This document shows positions 15,240-23,076 of a DNA stretch of 32,786 nucleotides, one piece after another. The position numbers were made by a program, and so were the translations under genes. The DNA comes from Eubacterium sp. Lineage in GTDB: Bacteria > Bacillota > Clostridia > Acetivibrionales > DSM-1351. The notes beneath the pieces were generated by a model. It ran no database searches. It was not told the origin of the DNA and worked only from the letters and a program-made list of their open reading frames with translations. Where the stretch lies: positions 1-32,786 of the forward strand of contig JAQSXC010000154.1 in the NCBI GenBank assembly GCA_029266335.1, read 5' to 3'. Within the stretch, counting starts at the first letter, position 1, and each line of letters begins with the position of its first letter.

Positions 15240-16049
15240 CTATTTATATTGTCCTCTTGTTTCCTTTCCTCCGATACCGTTGCTTCCCGTTATGGTCAGC
15301 GCTACTACGGATTTCGGTTCAAGTATTGTGGTACTGTCAGTCATTGAAACCTTTTGAGCAACAATTGCGGGGTCCAAAGCATTTATCAATACTCTCTTCG
15401 GTGCACTTGCAAAGTTTGCTCCCGCTTCCATAATAGCCTCGTAGTATGATTGGCATGCACCCGCCCATATACAAAGTTTATCAGGATTGGGTTCATATTC
15501 TCTTGCTATTTTGACAGCTTCGATAAAGTATGAAGAATTTGCATAACTTTCCAATGCTTTAAAATTCTTTGCGTTCTTTTTTAAACCGTCGTGTCCGGTC
15601 AATACCAGAATATTTGGCTTGTAGGTCCGCAATAGTTGTCTTACCACTGATGGCTGTCTATCCTCACTGACCCACTTTCCATAGCAGGTAATCTTACTTT
15701 GTTTATAAAAATCCATACACTGGTTCATAAAATCCTGAGCAGAATCAATATGAAGAATTCTACCTGGTTTTTTCTTCAATCTGTTGAAAAAGCCTCTTGT
15801 AGAAGGTGAACAACATTCTATACTGCTCTTGGTCTGAGTCAGTTCTCTGTATGCTCTGGTATATGCAATTCTTGAATCCTGCTTTTCAAGGTCATCCGCA
15901 TTTGAGTCTGCCTCTATACGGGAAGACAGTCCTCTTAATACATAACATTCAGATCCATTACAATCCGGTATTATGTTTACTACTCTAAAAAAAAGATCTC
16001 CACCGTAAGACCTCCTAGTTACAACATCTCCGACTTGAAATTTAGTCAA
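15240..16049 (-). CDS. yabG: Sporulation-specific protease YabG (peptidase U57)
   Basis: YabG is a spore-coat-associated protease, made late in the mother cell, that processes coat proteins (and in C. difficile the cortex-lytic proenzyme). About 270 residues. N-terminal SH3-like part KFQVGDVVTRRSYGGDLFFR. The core holds PGRILHIDSAQDFMNQCMDF, PNILVLTGHDGLKK, YANSSYFIEAVKIAREYEP, LCIWAGACQSYYEAIMEAGA and NFASAPKRVLINALDP, the conserved blocks of the family. Start: TTG at 16049 with GGAG 8 nt upstream gives MTKFQVGD, matching the B. subtilis MQFQIGD start; a GTG three codons earlier is too close to the RBS. Its presence marks the host as a spore former. Confidence 0.95.
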   Translation of the reverse strand: MTKFQVGDVVTRRSYGGDLFFRVVNIIPDCNGSECYVLRGLSSRIEADSNADDLEKQDSRIAYTRAYRELTQTKSSIECCSPSTRGFFNRLKKKPGRILHIDSAQDFMNQCMDFYKQSKITCYGKWVSEDRQPSVVRQLLRTYKPNILVLTGHDGLKKNAKNFKALESYANSSYFIEAVKIAREYEPNPDKLCIWAGACQSYYEAIMEAGANFASAPKRVLINALDPAIVAQKVSMTDSTTILEPKSVVALTITGSNGIGGKETRGQYK

Positions 16050-16076
16050 AAAAATCACTCCAAAATTAACTTTTTA

Positions 16077-16091
16077 TTGCATAATATGCAA
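16077..16091 (-). promoter_or_regulatory. Palindrome with possible sigma-K -10 element upstream of yabG
   Basis: TTGCATAATATGCAA is a 15-bp palindrome 28 nt upstream of the TTG. Read minus it holds CATATTAT, agreeing with the sigma-K/sigma-E -10 pattern CATA-N3-T. The -35 region does not match well, so this is tentative. Confidence 0.35.
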
Positions 16092-16235
16092 CCATCTGTG
16101 ATTTTGGGACTAAATACAAAAATGTTTTACAGGAATAATTAATAATAAAATCCGGTTTTCAAGGGAGAGATTTTTTGAAATGACAAGGCAGCAGAGAGTA
16201 AAATGAAGTAGTATTAAAGAATAAAATTTAATGCG

Positions 16236-16272
16236 TGAATATTTGTTCATGTGAAATATGATATGATACAAT
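16236..16272 (+). promoter_or_regulatory. ArsR/SmtB operator and promoter of the arsR-hydrolase operon
   Basis: TGAA-TATTTG-TTCA (16236-16249) fits the TGAA-N6-TTCA core of SmtB/CzrA/NmtR-type operators. It overlaps TTGTTC (16243-16248), which with TACAAT (16267-16272, 18-bp spacing) forms a plausible promoter. A repressor bound here would block polymerase, as expected for autoregulation. Confidence 0.6.
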
Positions 16273-16318
16273 TGTAAATGATATATAGTGTATCACTTAT
16301 AAATATTGGAGGATACTC

Positions 16319-16681
16319 ATGAAAACTGAACAGGAAATCGAAAAATGTGAATGGCTCTGCGTTCATCAGGACATAGTAAGTCGGGTCATAAGTCACATGC
16401 CTGAGGAAACACAGCTATATGACCTTGCCGAATTATTTAAGGTCTTTGGGGATTCTACACGAATAAAAATTCTCTACGTACTGTTTCAAGCCGAGATGTG
16501 TGTCTGTGACATTGCCCAATTGCTTAATATGGGCCAGTCTGCTATTTCACACCAATTAAGGGTCCTAAAGCAGGCAAAGCTTGTCAAGTCCAGAAGAGAC
16601 GGGAAGACAATGTTCTATTCTCTTGCTGATACACATGTGAGAACGATAATTGATCAGGGCTTTGAACATATTGAGGAATAA
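16319..16681 (+). CDS. ArsR/SmtB family metal-sensing repressor
   Basis: A 120-residue winged-helix repressor released from DNA by metal. Recognition helix region: CVCDIAQLLNMGQSAISHQL, then RVLKQAKLVKSRRDGKTMFY. Ligands for two known site types are present: the CadC-like alpha3N set (C10, C14 from KCEWLC, and C61, C63 from MCVCD) and the CzrA/SmtB-like alpha5 set (D104, H106, H117 and E119/E120). Zn, Cd or Pb sensing is therefore likely. GGAGG is about 7 nt before the ATG. Unusually, no metal exporter follows; the next gene, 1 nt later, is a dienelactone-hydrolase-like protein. Confidence 0.93.
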   Translation: MKTEQEIEKCEWLCVHQDIVSRVISHMPEETQLYDLAELFKVFGDSTRIKILYVLFQAEMCVCDIAQLLNMGQSAISHQLRVLKQAKLVKSRRDGKTMFYSLADTHVRTIIDQGFEHIEE

Positions 16682-16682
16682 T

Positions 16683-17285
16683 ATGGAAGCAAACTTAATA
16701 AATTCAGCTACATCAGTCATAGTGCTCCATGAGATCTATGGAGTAAATCAACATATTATAAATGCAGCCCATAAGTTTAGAAATGCGGGTTATGATTCCT
16801 GCTGTCCTGATTTGCTTGGCCTGAACAGACCCTTTTTATACCATGAGCAGCAGAAAGCTTATAAATACTTTATTGATAAGATAGGTTTTGCCGAGGCAGC
16901 TCTGCAGGTTCAGGCCCTCTCAGCCCGTGAGAAAAGCAAGGGCTATGAAAGTGTAATCCTTTGCGGATACAGTATAGGTGCTACTATTGCCTGGCTTTGC
17001 AGTCAGGACAAAAATGTTGCAGGAGTAATAGGTTTCTATGGTTCCCGTATCAGGGATTACTTACATATCACTCCCCAATGTCCAGCCCTGCTTGTTTTTC
17101 CAACGCAAGAAAAAGCTTATGATGTTCAAAGCTTTGCCGGTTCCATAAAGAAAGACAATGTAAAGGTTCATGTGCTTGAAGGCAGTCACGGGTTCGCAGA
17201 TCCCTTTTCATCTGAGTATAACCCTTCCTCCTGCTTTAAAACCGACCTTCTGGTGAAGAACTTCATGGAAAGCTTTATAAAATAG
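16683..17285 (+). CDS. Dienelactone hydrolase family alpha/beta hydrolase
   Basis: A 200-residue cytoplasmic alpha/beta hydrolase. VIVLHEIYGVNQHI carries the Glu found in DLH proteins. The nucleophile elbow ILCGYSIGATIAW has Ser where classical dienelactone hydrolase has Cys. PALLVFPTQEKAYDV should supply the acid, and HVLEGSHGFADPF the catalytic His. The start MEANLI is preferred over an earlier in-frame ATG because GAGG, overlapping the end of arsR, lies 7 nt upstream. Only 1 nt separates it from arsR, so translation is coupled. Substrate unknown; metal-responsive expression is inferred from the operon. Confidence 0.9.
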   Translation: MEANLINSATSVIVLHEIYGVNQHIINAAHKFRNAGYDSCCPDLLGLNRPFLYHEQQKAYKYFIDKIGFAEAALQVQALSAREKSKGYESVILCGYSIGATIAWLCSQDKNVAGVIGFYGSRIRDYLHITPQCPALLVFPTQEKAYDVQSFAGSIKKDNVKVHVLEGSHGFADPFSSEYNPSSCFKTDLLVKNFMESFIK

Positions 17286-17300
17286 AATTATTAATCCGGA

Positions 17301-17334
17301 GGCTGGTTTCAATGCATTTACATTGAACCCGGCC
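17301..17334 (+). terminator. Hairpin terminator after the DLH gene
   Basis: GGCTGGTTTCAATG pairs with CATTGAACCCGGCC (one mismatch, one G-T pair; 6-nt loop), followed by TTGATAATTTATAAT. It sits between the convergent DLH and GH3 genes. Confidence 0.6.
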
Positions 17335-17403
17335 TTGATAATTTATAATATGAAATTTATAAAAGCAATAAAGTTGTTGCTGCAAATAGTGGTCAACGAT
17401 ACA

Positions 17404-18804
17404 TTATTTAAGCAACGCATCAATCTGCTCATTTATACTTTTAACATCAACAGGCCCGGCCGGTGTATCAGCCATTGAAACCTTCCGCTTCAGCTTTAGT
17501 ATCCTGTAAACGCTTTGATTCAATCTTTCCTGACTGATTTGTCCCGATCTGGCTGCAGCCAGCAGTGCACTGATAACTGTTTCCTGCTTGTCAAAGCCGT
17601 GACAGACCAGTACTATGTCTCCACCTGCCTGAATTGACTTTACTGCCGCCTTGCCCATATCGTAGTTCTTCTCTATGGCACCCATGGTAAAGTCGTCTGT
17701 AATCACAACTCCATCAAAGTTCATATCTGTTCTGAGCAAGTCTGTAATAACCGACTTTGAGAAGGAGGCAGGATTCTTTGCATCCAGTTTTGGCAGCAAT
17801 ATATGAGCTATCATAACTGCATCAGCACCATTCTCTATAGCTGCCTCAAAAGGCTTCAGTTCAAAACTTTTCAACCGATCAATTCCATGATTTACTCTGG
17901 GCAGCCCAACATGGGAATCCACAGAGGTATCGCCATGGCCGGGGAAATGTTTTACCACTGAGATTATTTTTTGTGACTGAATACCCTTCATTGTTTCTAT
18001 TCCCAGCTTGCTTACCAGCTCGGCGGTTGTTCCAAAGGATCTGTCACCGATGACAGGATTATCTGGATTACTGTTAATGTCAAGTACAGGAGCAAAATCC
18101 ATATTGAGTCCAAAGGCATTCAATTCTTTGCCTAATATTTGACCTATCCGGTAGGAAAGAATACTGTCATTCTTCTGTCCGATTATATCATTGGAAGGAA
18201 ATTTATGAAACTCCTCAGGCAGCCTTGATATCCTGCCGCCCTCCTCGTCAACCGACAGGAAAAGCGGTACTTTGCTGCTGCCGGAATTGGTTTCTTTCAG
18301 CGAGTTAAGAAGTGCTGATAATTGATGGGTGTTTTGTATGTTCTTTTTAAACACAATGAACCCACTCACATGATATTTTTCCAGCAACTGTTTCGAATGA
18401 GCATCATTCGTATAGCCATCAACACCCACAATAACAAGCTGACCTACTTTTTCCTCAAGTGTCATGTTGTCAATCAGGTTCTTAATTTCTTCGGTATTAT
18501 CACCCTCCGAGGCATTCCCTGGCTGCTGACCGGTCTGTCCGGCACTTCCGTCTCCGGGGCTGTTTGGAGCAGGTTCTGTCTGTTCAGAGCCGCTTTGTAC
18601 CGAGGTACTTCCCGAAGCACCATTTGTAACCGGGCTGCCTGTTGCCGTACTGCCGGACAAATTCCCGGGATTGGTTTCAGCCGGGTTGTTCTGTAATCTG
18701 CCGTAATTCTGCAAAAGCGTATATCCGAGTATCATCATAACCCCCAGTAACAAACCAAACATAATTATCAGTTTTGCTCTGCTCTTTTTCTTACGCCTTC
18801 GCAT
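17404..18804 (-). CDS. Membrane-anchored GH3 glycosidase, NagZ-like (beta-N-acetylhexosaminidase)
   Basis: A 466-residue exported enzyme. A basic start and signal-anchor helix (LIIMFGLLLGVMMILGYTLL, about 12-31) are followed by a Ser/Thr/Gly/Pro linker (about 35-105). The single GH3 TIM barrel runs from NMTLEEKVGQLVIVGVDG to about 440. It has VDEEGGRISRL, the NagZ signature KHFPGHGDTSVDSH (285-298, with the Asp-His acid/base pair D296/H298) and nucleophile D370 in VVITDDFTMGAI. Lack of the second GH3 domain and the KHFPGHG..DSH motif indicate a beta-N-acetylglucosaminidase, likely acting on wall muropeptides outside the cell. GGAGG is about 6 nt before the ATG. It starts 15 nt after the GH30 stop, so it is probably in that transcript. 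Confidence 0.92.
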   Translation of the reverse strand: MRRRKKKSRAKLIIMFGLLLGVMMILGYTLLQNYGRLQNNPAETNPGNLSGSTATGSPVTNGASGSTSVQSGSEQTEPAPNSPGDGSAGQTGQQPGNASEGDNTEEIKNLIDNMTLEEKVGQLVIVGVDGYTNDAHSKQLLEKYHVSGFIVFKKNIQNTHQLSALLNSLKETNSGSSKVPLFLSVDEEGGRISRLPEEFHKFPSNDIIGQKNDSILSYRIGQILGKELNAFGLNMDFAPVLDINSNPDNPVIGDRSFGTTAELVSKLGIETMKGIQSQKIISVVKHFPGHGDTSVDSHVGLPRVNHGIDRLKSFELKPFEAAIENGADAVMIAHILLPKLDAKNPASFSKSVITDLLRTDMNFDGVVITDDFTMGAIEKNYDMGKAAVKSIQAGGDIVLVCHGFDKQETVISALLAAARSGQISQERLNQSVYRILKLKRKVSMADTPAGPVDVKSINEQIDALLK

Positions 18805-18819
18805 ATCTCTCCTCCATTA

Positions 18820-20115
18820 TCAGAATATTACGGTATTAATTGAATCAGGTGTTAATGTAATACTTTGCCCATTGAATACAAAGGTTTTCTCTGTACTGAA
18901 AGGATTTTGAACCACTAGTATTTTAGATCCGTCAGGGTTTTTAAATGCCACGGAGGTTCCCGAAAAATGTCCTTTCAGTCCAAGGCGTCTTGCCTTTGGT
19001 CTTATAAAACGGGCGAAGTGCTTCATTACGTAATATTCGTAGTTATATTCGGCTTTGCCGTCAATTGTTATCATGGAATTCTGCTCCCAGCCCCAGGTGC
19101 TTTTTCCCTTTGGCGGCAGAGCCATATTCCAGTACACATAAGCATTTACTTCATTATGAATATAGTGCCTGAATAGTTCGTAAACATACTTGGCGTACTC
19201 CCAGGTATTTTTCCCGTCACCACATTCATTTTCACTCTGAATAAGCTTTTTCTCAGGAAAACATTCATGAGTAATTTGTACTGCATACTTCCCGGCCCAT
19301 TGATAGCTGACACCTTCAATATATTTATATGCTTCCTCATCATGAAGCACTAAATTCGCATAATTGTTGAATCTGGTATATGGAGCTCTTTCATCTGTCT
19401 CAGGACAATTCAAGGTACCCAGCCATATTTTGGTTTCAATTTTTTTCTCCTCAAACAATGGACCCAAATATTTGACGATGAATTCGGCAAATTGTTCCCC
19501 GGTCCATATACAGGAAGGAAATTTCTGTGATGATACAGGTTCATTTTGAAGATGAAGCTGGGATATGGCAATCCCCTCTTTTTCATAAGCCTCTATGAAT
19601 TTTACAAAATACATGGCGTAAGCTTTTAAATTTTCTTCAGTCCAAACCAGAGTTCCATAGTTATTTGCCTTCGGATACTTCATCCAGGTAGGCGGACTCC
19701 ATGGAGATGCAAAGAATTTCATGTGGGGATTACGCTTTAAAGCCTCTTTTATGTATGGAATAAGGTACTTTCTATCTCTTTCTATAGAAAAATTCTTCAT
19801 TTCATAGTCGCCCTCACTCTCATTAAGAGAATACCAGCTTTCAGCATAGTCGCTTGCTCCAATGGGAATCCGGCAAAAATCAAAACGCAGACCATCCGCT
19901 TCCTTTGAAAAAAGCATATCATAAACCACGTTTCGTTCCTCTTCCCCCAACGAAAGCAAGGCCATCTGGGAAAGTTCATTGAAACAGCCTCCGAAACCGT
20001 CCCATTCCTGATGCTCTGTACCATCCAGATCAAGAGTTGTGTTTACCCTTCCCTCTTCTGCATTGTGTTCAAACCATTGTTTATCTGCTGTTGAAGTATA
20101 TATTCTCATATGCAT
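18820..20115 (-). CDS. GH30 family glycoside hydrolase (glucosylceramidase/beta-glucanase-like)
   Basis: A cytoplasmic GH30 enzyme of about 431 residues with no signal peptide. WDGFGGCFNELSQMALLSLG opens the barrel. FCRIPIGASDYAESWYS and FFASPWSPPTWMKYP are family blocks. The acid/base Glu is in HLQNEPVSS (about residue 192) and the nucleophile Glu in LIQSENECG (about 295). The C-terminal beta-sandwich runs from about 365 (ILVVQNPFSTEKTFVF). Family members cleave beta-glucosides, beta-1,6-glucan or beta-xylosides; being intracellular it should act on imported oligosaccharides. Three in-frame ATGs (20121, 20115, 20109) compete; AGGA sits 7 nt before the middle one and GGGG 6 nt before the last. 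The upstream region carries the inverted AGGTAA element shared with the transporter promoter. Confidence 0.9.
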   Translation of the reverse strand: MHMRIYTSTADKQWFEHNAEEGRVNTTLDLDGTEHQEWDGFGGCFNELSQMALLSLGEEERNVVYDMLFSKEADGLRFDFCRIPIGASDYAESWYSLNESEGDYEMKNFSIERDRKYLIPYIKEALKRNPHMKFFASPWSPPTWMKYPKANNYGTLVWTEENLKAYAMYFVKFIEAYEKEGIAISQLHLQNEPVSSQKFPSCIWTGEQFAEFIVKYLGPLFEEKKIETKIWLGTLNCPETDERAPYTRFNNYANLVLHDEEAYKYIEGVSYQWAGKYAVQITHECFPEKKLIQSENECGDGKNTWEYAKYVYELFRHYIHNEVNAYVYWNMALPPKGKSTWGWEQNSMITIDGKAEYNYEYYVMKHFARFIRPKARRLGLKGHFSGTSVAFKNPDGSKILVVQNPFSTEKTFVFNGQSITLTPDSINTVIF

Positions 20116-20176
20116 CCCCATTTCCTATGTTATTGGACCTCTTATCCGGGCAGGACAGACATCATACTATTATTAT

Positions 20177-20215
20177 AGGTAAAATTCCAATAGTTTATAT
20201 ATAAAAAAGTTACCT
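20177..20215 (-). promoter_or_regulatory. GH30 promoter with AGGTAA-N27-TTACCT element
   Basis: AGGTAA (20177-20182) and TTACCT (20210-20215) form an inverted pair with 27 nt between. On the minus strand the proximal arm runs TTACCTATAAT, overlapping a perfect TATAAT -10 box; no good -35 box is visible, typical of an activator-dependent promoter. A further GTTACCT at 20277-20283 lies upstream. The same layout precedes the binding-protein gene. Confidence 0.55.
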
Positions 20216-20315
20216 CTTTCTGATATAAATCAACCTGATAGGTGACTTGTCCGATATTCTTAATTTATCTGAATCAGTTACCTAAATCATACAGCTAATT
20301 CTTGATTTAACATAA

Positions 20316-20356
20316 AAGCTCCGGAAAATGCTGTTCAAGACATATTTCCGGAGCTT
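20316..20356 (-). terminator. Terminator of the GH3 beta-glycosidase gene
   Basis: Perfect 12-bp stem AAGCTCCGGAAA/TTTCCGGAGCTT with a 17-nt loop, followed on the minus strand by TTATGTTA, 58 nt after the GH3 stop. Confidence 0.75.
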
Positions 20357-20414
20357 CCATTTTTAGTTTAAAATCCGTTAAAATTATTTATGCATATGCT
20401 GGAAATAACTAAGT

Positions 20415-22559
20415 TCACTCAACTGTAAAAGTCAATTCTAGCGGTACCTTTCCGTTTAATCTTATACTTACACTGTCAGGCTGTGTGCCTCCGACAAACA
20501 GTTTAAAATCACCGTTTTCCACATAACGTCTGCCTTCCTCATCAACTATAGTCATGGCATTTTCTGCTATTTCAAGCTCAATTGTTTTTTGTTCCCCGCT
20601 CTTAAGATGAATACGCTTAAAACTGCAGAGGCTGTGGTGTGGAACCCTGACAGACGCTTCCATATCCTTTATATAAATCTGAACTACTTCGTCAGAGTCA
20701 AAATTTCCTGCATTCTTGACATCAAAGCTTATAGAAATACTGTCCCCATTATTTACTCTGGTAACAGGGCTTTTCAGGTTTGAATATTCAAAGCTGGAAT
20801 ATGACAAACCAAAACCGAAGGGATAAAGTGCTTCACCCTGCATAAACTTATAGGTTCTGTTATCCATTGAATAGTCTGCAAAAGCAGGCAGTTCTTCTGT
20901 TGATTTATAGAAAGTTACAGGTAATCTGCCTGCAGGCGAGTAATCTCCGAAAAGCATCTCCGCGAAGGCCTGGCCTCCCTTTGAGCCCGGATACCAGCAC
21001 TGGACTATGGCAGCTGCCTTGTCTGCTGCCTCACCAATACTGAGTGCACTGCCTGTTATGAGTGCGACTATTGTAGGCTTGCCTGTTGCCAGAACTGCAT
21101 TCAGAAGTTTTATCTGTCCTTCCGGAAGATTCAGATCAGCTTTGTCTCCGCCTGCATCAAGAATGACAGTACCCTGGTCGTTCTGCTCTCCTTCAATCGA
21201 TGCATCAAGCCCGAGACACAGTACAACAACCTCGCTGCGCTCTGCTGCTGAAACGGCTTCCTTGATTCTGTCATCAGGAAGTGCCAGATCCTCCACCCTG
21301 TTCATATGGAGATGACTTCCAGGAGCATACCATATGCGGGTATCAGAGGAAACTCTGTTTCTGATACCCGCCAGCAAAGTAATATTATGCGAAGCCGTAC
21401 CGCTGTAATTTGCTCTTAAGGCTATGTCACTGTCGGCATTAGGTCCTATAACTGCTATGTTCCTGATTTTACCGGCATCTAATGGCAGCAGGCCTTCATT
21501 TTTAAGAAGTACCATGGATTTCTTTGCAGCATCGAGAGAAAGAGCATTATGTTCTTCCGAGTCATTTACCTCGTAAGGAATACTGTCAAATTCACAGTCA
21601 TCATCAAACATGCCCAATTTCATTCTGGTAGTCATAACCCTTATTGCTGCCCTGTCAATATCCTCTTCTGTTATCAGGCCTTCTTGCAGCGAAAGCAGAA
21701 GTAAAAGATATATGTTTCCGCAGTTAAGATCACAGCCGCTCTTTATGGCAAGAGCTGCTGATTCGGTAGGTGTATTGGTAACTCCATGACCCTCATGGAA
21801 ATCCTTAATTGCCCAGCAGTCGGAAACCACATGACCTTCAAAGCCCCAGCCATCTCTGAGTATATCCTGCAAAAGCGTTTTACTGCCGTTACAAGGCTCA
21901 CCGTTAGTTCTGTTATAGGCACCCATTACTGCCTCAACTCCGGCTTCCCTTACAAGAGCTTCAAAGGCAGGCAGGTAGGTTTCATACAGATCCTGCTGCG
22001 AAACCACTGCATTAAAGTGATGCCTGTCATCCTCAGGACCGCTGTGCACTGCAAAATGCTTGGCACAGGCAGCAGCCTTCAAGTGTTTTCCATTACCCTG
22101 GAGACCTTTCACAAAAGCAACGCCAAGTCTGGAGGTCAGATAAGGATCTTCTCCGTATGTCTCATGACCCCGTCCCCATCTGGGATCTCTGAATATGTTT
22201 ACATTTGGCGACCAGAAAGTAATTCCCTTGTATATATCACGGTCATCCTTTTTTGAGCTTTCATTGTATTTGGCTCTGCCCTCTGTAGCAATAACATCAG
22301 CTATATTATGAAGATATTCGTCATCAAAAATAGCAGCTAAACCGATTGCCTGGGGAAATACGGTGGCAACTCCTGCTCTGGCAACACCATGAAGTGCTTC
22401 ATTCCACCAGTTGTATCTCGGAACACCGAGTCTTTCAACAGCCTGAGCATCATATCTCAGCTGCGAGGCCTTTTCTTCCAGCGTCATTCTTGACACAAGG
22501 TCGATTGCCCTTTCTCTGAAGGAAAGAGATTTATCTAAATATTTCGGCTTTTCTTCCAT
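20415..22559 (-). CDS. GH3 beta-glycosidase (beta-glucosidase/xylosidase type)
   Basis: A 714-residue cytoplasmic GH3 enzyme with the full three-domain layout: (alpha/beta)8 barrel, (alpha/beta)6 sandwich, C-terminal fibronectin III-like domain. Motifs: NWWNEALHGVARAG, FWSPNVNIFRDPRWGRGHET, YGEDPYLTSRLG, AKHFAVHSGPEDDRH (K167/H168), nucleophile D247 in GHVVSDCWAIKD, and YPFGFGLSYSSFEYS before the FnIII-like domain. Bacterial enzymes of this type release glucose or xylose from the non-reducing end of short oligosaccharides; the exact sugar cannot be read off. The start MEEKPKY is supported by AAGGAGG with a 5-nt spacer; the upstream in-frame extension to 22601 is rejected. It is downstream of the CUT1 permeases on the same strand, separated by the 22619-22868 palindromic element. 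Confidence 0.93.
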   Translation of the reverse strand: MEEKPKYLDKSLSFRERAIDLVSRMTLEEKASQLRYDAQAVERLGVPRYNWWNEALHGVARAGVATVFPQAIGLAAIFDDEYLHNIADVIATEGRAKYNESSKKDDRDIYKGITFWSPNVNIFRDPRWGRGHETYGEDPYLTSRLGVAFVKGLQGNGKHLKAAACAKHFAVHSGPEDDRHHFNAVVSQQDLYETYLPAFEALVREAGVEAVMGAYNRTNGEPCNGSKTLLQDILRDGWGFEGHVVSDCWAIKDFHEGHGVTNTPTESAALAIKSGCDLNCGNIYLLLLLSLQEGLITEEDIDRAAIRVMTTRMKLGMFDDDCEFDSIPYEVNDSEEHNALSLDAAKKSMVLLKNEGLLPLDAGKIRNIAVIGPNADSDIALRANYSGTASHNITLLAGIRNRVSSDTRIWYAPGSHLHMNRVEDLALPDDRIKEAVSAAERSEVVVLCLGLDASIEGEQNDQGTVILDAGGDKADLNLPEGQIKLLNAVLATGKPTIVALITGSALSIGEAADKAAAIVQCWYPGSKGGQAFAEMLFGDYSPAGRLPVTFYKSTEELPAFADYSMDNRTYKFMQGEALYPFGFGLSYSSFEYSNLKSPVTRVNNGDSISISFDVKNAGNFDSDEVVQIYIKDMEASVRVPHHSLCSFKRIHLKSGEQKTIELEIAENAMTIVDEEGRRYVENGDFKLFVGGTQPDSVSIRLNGKVPLELTFTVE

Positions 22560-22618
22560 ATTTGCCTCCTTATTAGTTATACATATTTTTTGGGTACTCA
22601 AAACAATATTTACTTACA

Positions 22619-22868
22619 CAAATAAGTACTGCCGGACAAACTTCAATAAATGGATCGCTCCCAAAGAACTTGCTGAAATAGTTTGGTTCAGCACAAGTAT
22701 TTCTTCTGCCGTCGCAGCGACTCGACCGTCCTGGTCTCGTTGTGCTGCATCAAAGTGGCGTCCTGCCACTTTGCCGGCCAAAATACTTGTGCTTCTCCTA
22801 CAATTTCATGCAACTCCTTTTGACCGAGCTTCCCATTTATTGAAGTTGTCCTCGCGTACTTATATTTG
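22619..22868. repeat. 250-bp imperfect palindromic element (MITE-like or structured RNA)
   Basis: The outer arms (22619-22653 and 22833-22868) are near-perfect inverted copies: CAAATAAGTAC with GTACTTATATTTG, and ACTTCAATAAATGG with CCATTTATTGAAGT. Inner arms pair GCACAAGTATTT (22691-22702) with AAATACTTGTGC (22781-22792). The centre has a 9-bp hairpin CAAAGTGGC/GCCACTTTG (22751-22773). Segments between the arms are also similar when one is reverse-complemented, so the whole folds into one long interrupted hairpin. It is more GC-rich than its surroundings in the middle. On the minus strand two frames stay open across it (one with GRHFDAAQRDQDGRVAAT), which I take as a by-product. No transposase and no clear target duplication. 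Confidence 0.75.
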
Positions 22869-23076
22869 GATAAACTATTGTATTATTAAAATGCCTTTTA
22901 CTGCCCGGAATACATCTTTTAAAAAATAACTGCGTTAAATATATCCAGATGACTTATACTGTTCACCACAGTTTAATTCTAACTTCAATACTTTGCATAT
23001 TGAATATAAATTTGATCCAAATTCATATAAAAAAACACTTTCTGACAAAGCAACAAATCCTGACAGATGTAATTAC
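22869..23076. other. Intergenic region, nothing recognised
   Basis: AT-rich. A weak imperfect inverted repeat around ATC at about 23004-23030 lacks a T-run on the minus strand, so I do not call a terminator for the permease operon. Confidence 0.35.

Noticed and set aside
21786-22256. 156-codon plus-strand frame
   Set aside because: Antisense to the GH3 catalytic domain; no RBS or family features.
22619-22868. Open minus-strand frames within the palindromic element taken as a gene
   Set aside because: Two different frames are open at once, there is no start with an RBS, and the inverted structure explains the sequence better.
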